Shown here: positions 53,891 through 61,606 of the stretch, piece after piece
How positions within the stretch are numbered: the stretch's first letter is position 1
Layout of the letters: every line of letters starts with the position of its first letter
DNA from: Methylobacterium sp. J-030
GTDB taxonomy: Bacteria > Pseudomonadota > Alphaproteobacteria > Rhizobiales > Beijerinckiaceae
Length of the DNA: 64,000 nt
Assembly: GCF_022829545.1 (NCBI RefSeq)
Contig: NZ_JAKSYM010000376.1
Coordinates: forward strand, 17,065-81,064
Reading direction: 5' to 3'
Made by a program: the position numbers and the translations under genes
The notes under the pieces: generated by a model
The model's input: the letters and a program-made list of their open reading frames with translations, nothing else
Told to the model about the DNA's origin: nothing
Database searches by the model: none

Positions 53891-54230
53891 CGTTGGGCTC
53901 TAATCATCTCTGCGTCGCGGGGGCTGGCGATCGGCCATGGTCTGCGACTTCAGGCCTAGCGCCATTCCCGATCACAGCGCAATCCGGGACGGCCGTGCCC
54001 TTCGTGACGCAGGCCCGCGCGTTGGAGTAGGGCACCACGCCGGGAAGGGCACTCCACCGGGAAGGGCTCTCGCGCTGGCCCGCGGCCTTGGCCTATGCCG
54101 GTGGAATGGTATCGACGCGGCGACTTACCAGTTCGTATCTCAGCCGCAAAGGCCCCTTTGCCGGAGCGCAGCTCCCGCCCGGGTCTCCGCCCGGGCCGTA
54201 CGCCGAGCGCACACCGCCGCCGGACGGGAT
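53891..54230. other. Intergenic, no gene seen
   Basis: A gap of 340 bases between two minus-strand genes. Frames on both strands are Arg/Pro-rich without motifs. Confidence 0.35.
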
Positions 54231-55232
54231 TCAAGCTGTATGAGCTACTGCCGGAGCGTCCGCCAATTCAGCCGCATAGCGGTGCTGCGCATAACGTTCC
54301 AAATTCCAGGCGTCATCCGCGGGCCGAAAGACGAAGCGCTCGGACATCTCCGTCAGGACCAAATCAGGGCGTACGCGCTCGATGTAGCCATAGTCGAGCT
54401 GCGTGCTCCAGATGAAATGCAGTTCCCGGAATGTCTCGGCCAGCATGATTGTGAGCCCGATCGGCATGAAGTTCGCGTAGCTGTCCCCGAACAGGACCAC
54501 GCGCCGGGGATCGGTGGCCCGGGCATTCTGGTAGATGACGTGCGCCCCTGTGTGGAGCGTTCCGTCGAGCCCACGGCGCTCCATGTGATTGACGATCGGG
54601 CTTGCGTACACGCGGACTGCATCGCGCTGGATGTGATGAAGCGTGGTACCCTCATAGCGGGGCGGGTCGAAAGCGCTGCCGAGATCCCCGGCCCAGCCGG
54701 CGTGGTAGGTGGTCGGTCGCTCCCAGAAATCCCGGACCGGTTCGGCATTGATCGCCCGGCAGATCTCGCGGTAGGCTACGATTCGACCGGCAAACGACAG
54801 ATGGCTATCGGTCCGGTAGAACAGGTTCTGCTCGTCTCGCCGGCTCCGCATCGGTCCGATCAACTCGATCAGCGTTCCGCGCCACCGGGCCCGGCGTCTT
54901 AAGTATTGATCGATCCGCAGGCGGCGAAGTGGAAAGACCTTGTAGTATTCATCCCTATGATACAGCCGATAACCCGGAGACATGCGCCAGTCGATGTCAA
55001 TATCTTTTAGATCATTGTCATAAATCGTGATCTTCTCGGGCATCATGATGTGTTTGTAGGGTATACGGAGAGCGCGCAGACGTCTCTCCCGCTGCAAAAT
55101 CATGAGCCGCCAATGAATCAGAAAGAACTGTGCCTCCGGAGAGTTGACATATTGCGATTTGACATTGTTGGTCCCCTGCAACAGGAACAGACAGCCGTGC
55201 TTTCCGACATGGACCTCTTCTGAACTGGCCAT
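54231..55232 (-). CDS. AlgX/AlgJ-like SGNH-type O-acetylation protein
   Basis: A 333-residue protein of the alginate O-acetyltransferase AlgX/AlgJ/WssF type. The N-terminal HVGKHGCLFLLQG is like the (V/I)GKDGWLFL start of these domains; TDSHLSFAGR at 141-150 holds the Asp142-x-His144 pair, and VVLFGDSYANF at 246-255 the nucleophile Ser251, in the same reversed order as AlgX. These proteins pass acetyl groups to exopolysaccharides in the periplasm. No clear signal peptide is visible here, so its location is uncertain. It lies among the export genes of the cluster and probably acylates the exported glycan. No MBOAT partner (AlgI) is in the window. Confidence 0.75.
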   Translation of the reverse strand: MASSEEVHVGKHGCLFLLQGTNNVKSQYVNSPEAQFFLIHWRLMILQRERRLRALRIPYKHIMMPEKITIYDNDLKDIDIDWRMSPGYRLYHRDEYYKVFPLRRLRIDQYLRRRARWRGTLIELIGPMRSRRDEQNLFYRTDSHLSFAGRIVAYREICRAINAEPVRDFWERPTTYHAGWAGDLGSAFDPPRYEGTTLHHIQRDAVRVYASPIVNHMERRGLDGTLHTGAHVIYQNARATDPRRVVLFGDSYANFMPIGLTIMLAETFRELHFIWSTQLDYGYIERVRPDLVLTEMSERFVFRPADDAWNLERYAQHRYAAELADAPAVAHTA

Positions 55233-55767
55233 TGCGCGATCCGAATTGAAGACGTTTCATAAGCGTCCGCCTGGGCGAGGCGACCCGCGCCCGCCATACG
55301 TCCCGATCGACTCGGGACTGGGGCGTCGTTCGTCGATGCCGAAGCGGCCCTCGCGAGCGCGGCGTCGCGGCGTCACAGTGTTGCAGCCTAGCTCATCGCT
55401 TCTACGCGTCCCCGCGAGGCTTGAAGGAGTGGTTTGCATCGCTCGGCGATGCAAGACCTCGACGCGCATTGTAGCGGCAGAGCGACGCTCGGGCTTCTAT
55501 CCCTGATCTGATGAGCCCGCGCCACCGGCGAAGCCGCAGATCGAGAGCGGCCCGCGGTGTATCAGAGAGGGGAGGAAGTCACCTGATTTCGTCCACCGAC
55601 ACCGATTCGTGAGGGTCTTCCCGGTCGCTCGGATCACTCTCATGAGTGCGGCTTTCGGTAGCCGGATCGCCCAGAGTGGCGATCCTCACGAGGACGCGCC
55701 AGGTCCACGGCAACGCAGTTTCGCCAATCTTTTTTGCGATGGCTCGCCCAAATCGAGGATTGGTCCC
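55233..55767. other. Intergenic, divergent promoter region
   Basis: A 535-base gap between the AlgX-like gene (minus) and the permease gene (plus); promoters for both should be here. The permease frame is open from 55609, but the part before 55768 has no homology character. GAGGA at 55755-55759 is the ribosome binding site for the permease. Confidence 0.4.
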
Positions 55768-56565
55768 ATGTCCGTCGCCATACAGGCTCATACGCAGCGA
55801 AATCCGCTCGACTCGTATCTGCACGTCCTGCACGCGCTGATCCTGCGCGATATGCGCACCCGGTTCGGAGGATCGATCTGGGGCTACGCCGTCGTCGTCC
55901 TCTGGCCCTGCGTACACGTCTTCATGCTCATCACCATCTACACCTTTCAGAAGGTCCCGGCGCCGCTGGGCGACGATCGGGCCCTATTTTTCGCCACCGG
56001 CGCGGTACCCGTACTCGTCTTTCAATACATCTCTCGCGAAGTCATGAAATCTGTCATCATGAACCGGCCGCTGACATATTATCCGCAAGTCAAGTTATTT
56101 GACCTGATTTTTTCTCGCATACTTGTAGAGATTGTGACGGGTTTCCTCGCCCTCCTCGTCGTCAGTTCGGTCCTGTTCATGATGGGTGTCAATCCGATCC
56201 CTTCGAGTCCCCTGACCGCGGTATGCGGGTACCTGGCAGCGATCATCCTCGGTGTCGGGGTCGGAACGATCAACGTTGCCATCATCGGCTTCTTCCCGGG
56301 CTGGTTGCTCGGCTATGCGCTGTTTAGTATTCTCTTGTACGTCTCGAGCGGCGTGATGTTCATGCCGAGCTACCTGCCTGATCAGATTTATTATTGGATT
56401 AAATACAATCCTGCTCTCCAGATCGCCGAGTGGGTTCGCTCGGCCTATTACCCCTACGCCGGCCTGCAGATTGACTACCTATACGTCATCTTGTTTGGTT
56501 TGACCTCGACGGTCATCGGCCTGTTCCTGATCAAGCATGTTGTCAGCAAGATGCAGGCTGGTTGA
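55768..56565 (+). CDS. ABC-2 type polysaccharide export permease, KpsM/BexB-like
   Basis: A 265-residue integral membrane protein with about six membrane helices (VVVLWPCVHVFMLITIYTFQ, RILVEIVTGFLALLVVSSVL, CGYLAAIILGVGVGTINVAI, LGYALFSILLYVSSGVMFMP and others). The N-terminal ILRDMRTRFGGSIWGYAVVV and LFSILLYVSSGVMFMPSYLP, with the re-entrant YNPALQIAEWVRSAYY near the C-terminus, are typical of KpsM. ATG at 55768 with GAGGA eight bases upstream. It needs a KpsT-type ATPase, which does not follow it. Works with the KpsE-like protein at 50929 to export polysaccharide. Confidence 0.88.
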   Translation: MSVAIQAHTQRNPLDSYLHVLHALILRDMRTRFGGSIWGYAVVVLWPCVHVFMLITIYTFQKVPAPLGDDRALFFATGAVPVLVFQYISREVMKSVIMNRPLTYYPQVKLFDLIFSRILVEIVTGFLALLVVSSVLFMMGVNPIPSSPLTAVCGYLAAIILGVGVGTINVAIIGFFPGWLLGYALFSILLYVSSGVMFMPSYLPDQIYYWIKYNPALQIAEWVRSAYYPYAGLQIDYLYVILFGLTSTVIGLFLIKHVVSKMQAG

Positions 56566-56817
56566 GCCATGGGTCGAAAGCGGGAACTGCGCGTCGACCT
56601 TCCGTCGGACCGCGCGGTTTAGCTTCGGTCATGTGCGATGAAGCGCGATCCTGCACACCCTGCTGATCGCGACTTCACGAAGTCTTCCGATTGAATGGGC
56701 ACTGCGCCCGTCAGACTCGGACACGGCAGCACCGTATCGGGCCGATGCGTCCCGCGCCTCAGTACCGCCACCTTCCCGGAGCCAACCGTCCGTGCGCTCC
56801 CAACTTAGGACCTGCCG

Positions 56818-57867
56818 GTGGCTTTCTTGCACGATCTGCCGATCACCGACTTGATCGCGCACTATGGCTACCTCGCCATCTTCATCATCGTCACGCTGGA
56901 GAGCGCCGGGCTACCCCTGCCCGGTGAGACGGTCCTGCTGACGGCGGCGGCCTATGCCGGCAGTACCGGCAACATCAACATCGCCGTGGTCGTGGGCATC
57001 GCGGCGATCGCCGCCATCCTGGGTGACAATGCCGGCTACTGGGTCGGCCGCCGCTGGGGCCTGCCGTTGCTGCTTCGGAAGGGCCACCTCATCGGCCTCG
57101 ATCATGGCCGGCTCAAGCTCGGCCAGTACCTATTCCGCCGCCACGGCGGGAAGATCGTCTTCTTCGGCCGCTTCACCGCGATGCTGCGAGCCTACGCGGC
57201 GGTGCTCGCCGGTGTGAACAAGCTGGATGCTCGCCGCTTCATGATCTTCAACGCCCTCGGCGGCGTGGCCTGGGCCTCGATCATGGGGTTCGGCGCCTAT
57301 CTCTGCGGTCGTTCCATCGAGAACGTCATGGGACCGGTCGGCCTCGGATTGCTGGCCTTCGTCCTGCTCGGGGCGGTCGCGCTGTGGCTGTTCATGCGCC
57401 GGCACGAGGCGCGGCTGATGATCGCCGCCGAAGCCGCGATTCCGGGGCCGCTCTCGGAAGGATGGAGCGGGGCGGGGGCAGCGGCGCCCGCCGGGCGGAA
57501 CGACGTCAGGTCGGCGGACCCGGATCGCGGCCGGCCGGTGCAGCAGAGCTTGCGGGATCACGCAGAGCGGCGCCAGAGCCAGGCGGATGCGAGCGCCCCC
57601 ATCGTCGGACGGGACCCTGTCACGTCCATCCCGTGGTGGTTCAAAGCTCCGCTGCTGCTCCTGCTGGCGACCGCCGGCATGACCGTGGCCTCGTGGCGCG
57701 ATGGCGTGACCGGCGGTCTCTACGGTCACCTCGTCGACCGGATCGGCATCGTCGGGATCGGGCTGTTCCTGTCCGTCCTCGCCGTCCTTCTGCTACGCCT
57801 CCGCGAGCGCGTGCGGTACCCGCGCACGCAAGCGGGCGCCACCGATCCGACCGGCCTGACGGCCTGA
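56818..57867 (+). CDS. DedA-family membrane protein with C-terminal extension
   Basis: DedA/SNARE-associated proteins are membrane proteins linked to lipid-carrier recycling and envelope stability. Residues 1-205 are a normal DedA protein: IIVTLESAGLPLPGETVLLT, FGRFTAMLRAYAAVLAGVNK with the conserved Arg, and FGAYLCGRS. After a polar, Ala/Arg-rich linker (about 205-275) there are two further membrane segments (WFKAPLLLLLATAGMTVAS and GIVGIGLFLSVLAVLLLRLR). The usual length is 200-220; this one has 349 residues. GTG start at 56818. The extension has no recognised function. Confidence 0.85.
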   Translation: MAFLHDLPITDLIAHYGYLAIFIIVTLESAGLPLPGETVLLTAAAYAGSTGNINIAVVVGIAAIAAILGDNAGYWVGRRWGLPLLLRKGHLIGLDHGRLKLGQYLFRRHGGKIVFFGRFTAMLRAYAAVLAGVNKLDARRFMIFNALGGVAWASIMGFGAYLCGRSIENVMGPVGLGLLAFVLLGAVALWLFMRRHEARLMIAAEAAIPGPLSEGWSGAGAAAPAGRNDVRSADPDRGRPVQQSLRDHAERRQSQADASAPIVGRDPVTSIPWWFKAPLLLLLATAGMTVASWRDGVTGGLYGHLVDRIGIVGIGLFLSVLAVLLLRLRERVRYPRTQAGATDPTGLTA

Positions 57868-58022
57868 CGACCCCGACGCGCGATGGGGCGCCGAGCCGAG
57901 AAGGATGAGCCGACCGGACGTTATGGCGCGCTGCGTCGACATGGAGTCCGGTTCGGCGCGCGCGAGCGCATCAAATCAACACCTCGGGGCCGGTCGTGAT
58001 CGCATTGCGGTCACACGCGGCT

Positions 58023-58565
58023 CTAAGCGCCCGATTCGCTCCCCTCATCCGCATCCGCCTCGTCGTCGGGGCCAGCCTCGTCCCCAGACGCGGGCGCGGC
58101 GGCCACGTAGAAGTCGCCCCGGCGTACGGCCTCTCCCCCGGTAACCATCATACTGAGATACGTATTCAATGTATTCGATGCGACGTCGGGCAGCCGCTGC
58201 TCGATCTCGGCGTGCGACAAACCCTGCGGCCCGGTCTCTTCGAGGAGCGCCTTCAATCGTCCCTTCGCTGAGTTCGTCCGGGGTCCGCGGCTGCCGCGGC
58301 CAGTGGTCCGCCGGGGGCGGGCGGATGTTTCGTTCGGCGTCTCGGAGCCGGGAAACGCGCCCGTCTCTTCGGGCGCTGCGCCCTCGACGATGACGGCCAG
58401 GGACCTTTCGGCGCTCCGAAGCTTGTTCAGCTCGGTCGTGATCCGCTCGTAATCGGCCTGGAGATCAGCCCGCCGCTGCCGCACATCGGCCAGGGCTTTC
58501 GCCAGCGTGTCGTCTCCCGCCATCGTACCGTTCTCAAAAGCTGCACCGTGTGAGGGCTTGGCCAT
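58023..58565 (-). CDS. Hypothetical protein: coiled coil plus winged-helix-like C-terminus
   Basis: A 180-residue soluble protein. Residues 20-60 (LAKALADVRQRRADLQADYE, then RITTELNKLRSAERSL) form a coiled coil. A basic, low-complexity linker (ARPRRTTGRGSRGPRTN) follows, then a helical domain (GRLKALLEETGPQGLSHAEI, EQRLPDVASNTLNTYLSMMV) that reads like a winged-helix or similar DNA-binding unit with a beta wing (EAVRRGDFYVAA), and an acidic tail. Likely a DNA-associated protein; unnamed family. Start ATG at 58565, or 58523 (MAGDD). Confidence 0.65.
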   Translation of the reverse strand: MAKPSHGAAFENGTMAGDDTLAKALADVRQRRADLQADYERITTELNKLRSAERSLAVIVEGAAPEETGAFPGSETPNETSARPRRTTGRGSRGPRTNSAKGRLKALLEETGPQGLSHAEIEQRLPDVASNTLNTYLSMMVTGGEAVRRGDFYVAAAPASGDEAGPDDEADADEGSESGA

Positions 58566-58968
58566 AAGCCGCTCGCAACGTCAATCGACGGGTGCGGCCA
58601 AACGCAAGAATCCGCCAAGTCCGTCGATCAAATGCTTGAGCCGCGCCCGATCGCGTTGCAATCTCGCGCAGCTCTGAGATCTTGTTGCGACGCACTCTCC
58701 TGCACCGGACCGGTATCCACGTCGACGGAGGGCAATCCGGATGACGTCGCTGCAGCATCACGAAAGCGGAAAGGATGTCGCGTCGGGCGATGCGGTGTGT
58801 TCGCAGCAACGCGCTCCGGACTGCGCCGGTCGCCGGATCTAGGCCTCGCTGATCAGACCGTCGGCGGTCGACTGCGGAGGTCGGCGCTGGCCATTGCGCA
58901 TTGTGATCGGATGTGATTCGCGGCATCAGTCGCGCCAAATCAACGCAGTCTGGGCTTCTGGAATCGCC
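58566..58968. other. Intergenic, divergent promoter region
   Basis: A gap between a minus gene and the phosphohexomutase gene. No coding frame with motifs. The phosphohexomutase frame stays open to 58894, but homology starts at 58969. Confidence 0.4.
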
Positions 58969-60393
58969 GTGAGCAGCATAAAATTCGGGACTAGCGGCCT
59001 GCGCGGCCTCGTGACGGATCTCGTGGGCGGGCCGAGCTACGCCTATGCCTGCGCGTTCTTCCGATCCGTCCCCACAGGCGGGGACCGCCGCGAAGTGGTG
59101 ATCGGGCGCGACCTGCGCGACAGCAGCCCGGGCATCGCCGCGACGGTGGCGAGCGCCGCGGCGGCGATGGGCTTCACGGCGATCGACTGCGGCGCGCTCC
59201 CGACGCCGGCGCTCGCCCTCGAAGCGATGCGGCGCGGTGCCTGCGCGGTCATGGTGACGGGCAGCCACATCCCGGAGGACCGCAACGGCCTCAAATTCTA
59301 CCGGCCCGAGGGCGAGATCACCAAGGCCGACGAGGCGGCGATCCTGAAGGCGCTCGGCGACATGGAGGCGGTCGGCGACATGGAGGCAGTCGGCGCCTTG
59401 CCGGATTCGACCTCGTACGACCCCGACGCCATCACCCGCTACCGCCAGCGCTACGGTGCGGCCTTCGCGCCCGACCTCCTGCAGGGCCTGCGCGTCGCGG
59501 TCTACCAGCAGAGCTCGGTCGCCCGCGATCTGCTGGCCGAGCTGCTCGCCGGGTTCGGCGCAGCGGTGACGCCGGTCGGCCGGTCCGACACCTTCGTGCC
59601 GATCGACACCGAGGCGCATCGCCCGGAGGACATCGCCACGATCGCCGACGTCATGGCGTCCGGCGCCTACGACGCCCTCGTGACCACCGACGGCGACGCC
59701 GACCGGCCCCTGATCGCCGACGGCTCGGGGCGGATCGTGCGGGGAGACGTGCTCGGGCTGATCACCGCGCGGTTCCTCGGTGCCGACACGGTCGTGGTTC
59801 CGGTCACGGCCGGCTCGGCGCTCGAACAGGCGGGCGGCTTCCGGCAGGTGCTGCGCACCCGGGTGGGCTCGCCCTTCGTCATCGCGGGCATGGAGCAGGC
59901 GAAGGCCGCCGGGGCGGGGATCGTCGTCGGGTTCGAGGCGAATGGCGGGTTCCTGCTCGGATCGGACGTCACCCGGGACGGCCGGGTGCTGCCCGCCCTG
60001 TCGACCCGGGACGCGATGCTGCCGATCCTGGCCACCCTCGCGGCGGCGCGGGCGGCCGGCAGGTCGCTGGCGGACCTCGTGGCCTCGCTCGACGCCGGCG
60101 AGATGGCGAGCGACCGGCTGCCCAACACGCCCTCCGAGCGGAGCGGCGCCTTCCTCGAACGGCTCGGCGACGCAGCTTTTCGGAGCACCTTTCTAAAGCC
60201 GGTCGGCGTGCCGCAGGATGTCGACCGGCAGGACGGGGTCCGGATCGGGCTCGACAGCGGCCGGACGATCCATTTCCGCGCCTCGGGTAACGCCCCGGAG
60301 TTGCGTTGCTATGCCGAGGCGAAATCGGAGCGCGAGGCCCAGGACCTCGTCCGCTGGGGGCTCGGAGCCGCCGCCGCCGCCATGGCCGACTAG
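58969..60393 (+). CDS. Phosphomannomutase/phosphoglucomutase (alpha-D-phosphohexomutase)
   Basis: A 474-residue alpha-phosphohexomutase that interconverts hexose 6-phosphate and 1-phosphate, feeding nucleotide-sugar synthesis. All four sites are seen: FGTSGLRG at 6-13, the phosphoserine Ser99 in VTGSHIPEDRNGLKF, the metal site DGDADRP with Asp241, Asp243 and Asp245, the sugar loop GFEANGGF, and the phosphate loop RASGNAPELR. The family usually has RPSGTEP at the last site, so the Pro-to-Ala and Thr-to-Asn changes are of note. The GTG start at 58969 puts the family N-terminus in place. An 18-bp tandem duplication adds six residues at about 130-141. Ends near a strong hairpin. Confidence 0.9.
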   Translation: MSSIKFGTSGLRGLVTDLVGGPSYAYACAFFRSVPTGGDRREVVIGRDLRDSSPGIAATVASAAAAMGFTAIDCGALPTPALALEAMRRGACAVMVTGSHIPEDRNGLKFYRPEGEITKADEAAILKALGDMEAVGDMEAVGALPDSTSYDPDAITRYRQRYGAAFAPDLLQGLRVAVYQQSSVARDLLAELLAGFGAAVTPVGRSDTFVPIDTEAHRPEDIATIADVMASGAYDALVTTDGDADRPLIADGSGRIVRGDVLGLITARFLGADTVVVPVTAGSALEQAGGFRQVLRTRVGSPFVIAGMEQAKAAGAGIVVGFEANGGFLLGSDVTRDGRVLPALSTRDAMLPILATLAAARAAGRSLADLVASLDAGEMASDRLPNTPSERSGAFLERLGDAAFRSTFLKPVGVPQDVDRQDGVRIGLDSGRTIHFRASGNAPELRCYAEAKSEREAQDLVRWGLGAAAAAMAD

Positions 60394-60402
60394 GCCGGCC
60401 GC

Positions 60403-60535
60403 GACCCGGGTTTCCAAAGGGCTACGCCCTTTGGCGGGGTGTCGGGGCGGAGCCCGACGATCGGGCGAGGCCCGACAACAGGACGCTGCCCTGCACCCGC
60501 AAAAGGCTTCGGCCTTTTGAAACCAAGACTTTCGC
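60403..60535. repeat. Intergenic hairpin repeat, copy 1 (also a bidirectional terminator)
   Basis: A set of hairpins: ccaaagggc/gccctttgg with loop tac at 60414-60434, and aaaaggc-ttcg-gcctttt at 60501-60518. It lies between the convergent phosphohexomutase and LysR genes. A shorter, related copy follows glcB at 63752-63815, starting with the same gggtttccaaaggg and ending with a similar ttttgaaacca. Such REP-like elements are repeated in many Methylobacterium genomes, from memory. Confidence 0.65.
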
Positions 60536-60544
60536 AGCACTTCG

Positions 60545-61465
60545 TCAGGACGCGCCGGGGCTGTCGCCCACCGCCGCACCGGCGTTGCTCGACCGGTAGA
60601 CCTGCTTGAGAAAAGTGATGAACGCCCGGGTCTTGGCCGGCACGAAGGCCCGGCTCGGATAGACCGCGAAGATCCCCGCCGAGGCCGCCGCCGCGTAGGC
60701 CGGTAGCACCACCTCCAGCGCCCCGTCGCGCAGTTCCGCGTGGACGTCCCAGGTCGAGCGCAGCGCGATCCCGAGGCCGCCGATCACCGCCTCCCGCACC
60801 ACCTCGTTGGAATGGGTCCGCAGAGGACCCAACGCACTGACCGTGCAGGGCCCCTCCGGCCCGACGAGCCGCCAGGGATTCTGGTTCTCCGTGGCGAGGC
60901 AGACATGGCCGCGCAGGTCGTCCAGGATCTTCGGGCGGCCCACCGCGTCGAGGTAGCTCGGCCGCGCGCACAGGACCCGTCGCACCGGCGCGAGCCGCAC
61001 CGCCGTCAGCCCGGAACTCTCCAGCGCGCCGACCCGGATCGCGAGGTCGTAGCCGCGCTCCACGATCGATTCGAAATCGTCGCTCAGCTCCAGGTTGAGC
61101 ACGAGGTCGGGATGGAGGGCGAAGAAGGCCCGCAGGTGCGGGACGATGTGCAGACGTCCGAAGGAGCTCGGCGCCGTCACCCGCAGGGTCCCCCGGGCCC
61201 GGGTGGCGTTCTGGGACACGAGGCTCTCGGCCTCCGCGATCGCGTCGACAATCGGGGCGATCCGCTCGAAGAACGCCGTGCCAATATCGGTCGGAGCGAC
61301 CCGCCGGGTGATCCGGTGCAGCAGGCGCACGGCGAGCCTTTCCTCCAGCCGCTTCAGCCGCTTCGACACCACCGCGACCGACAGGCCGAGTTCCGAACCG
61401 GCCTGCGTCAGGCTGCCGGTGCGGACCACGCGGGCGAAAATCTCCAAGTCGCTGTGATCGTGCAT
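60545..61465 (-). CDS. LysR-family transcriptional regulator
   Basis: A 306-residue LysR regulator. The N-terminal winged helix is seen as DLEIFARVVRTGSLTQAGSE (about 5-24) and LGLSVAVVSKRLKRLEERL (25-43), followed by a substrate-binding domain with APSSFGRLHIVPHLRAFFAL and DLAIRVGALESSGL. ATG at 61465 gives MHDHSDLEIF; an earlier TTG at 61489 is less likely. It is divergent from glcB with a 141-base gap, so it may regulate glcB and itself. The inducer is unknown. It belongs to the CrgA/DsdC-like group that often controls a divergent gene. Confidence 0.88.
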   Translation of the reverse strand: MHDHSDLEIFARVVRTGSLTQAGSELGLSVAVVSKRLKRLEERLAVRLLHRITRRVAPTDIGTAFFERIAPIVDAIAEAESLVSQNATRARGTLRVTAPSSFGRLHIVPHLRAFFALHPDLVLNLELSDDFESIVERGYDLAIRVGALESSGLTAVRLAPVRRVLCARPSYLDAVGRPKILDDLRGHVCLATENQNPWRLVGPEGPCTVSALGPLRTHSNEVVREAVIGGLGIALRSTWDVHAELRDGALEVVLPAYAAAASAGIFAVYPSRAFVPAKTRAFITFLKQVYRSSNAGAAVGDSPGAS

Positions 61466-61606
61466 TCTCAACGCTGCGGAAAGAATCAAATCCGTTTTGC
61501 TGCCTTTTTCGCAGGTGCCAAGGAGCCTATCTCAAAGAACCTCAAAAAAATTTCAGCCGCCGTTCGAGTTTTTCTGACGGCCGCGGCCCATGCTCAGGAG
61601 AGCGCC

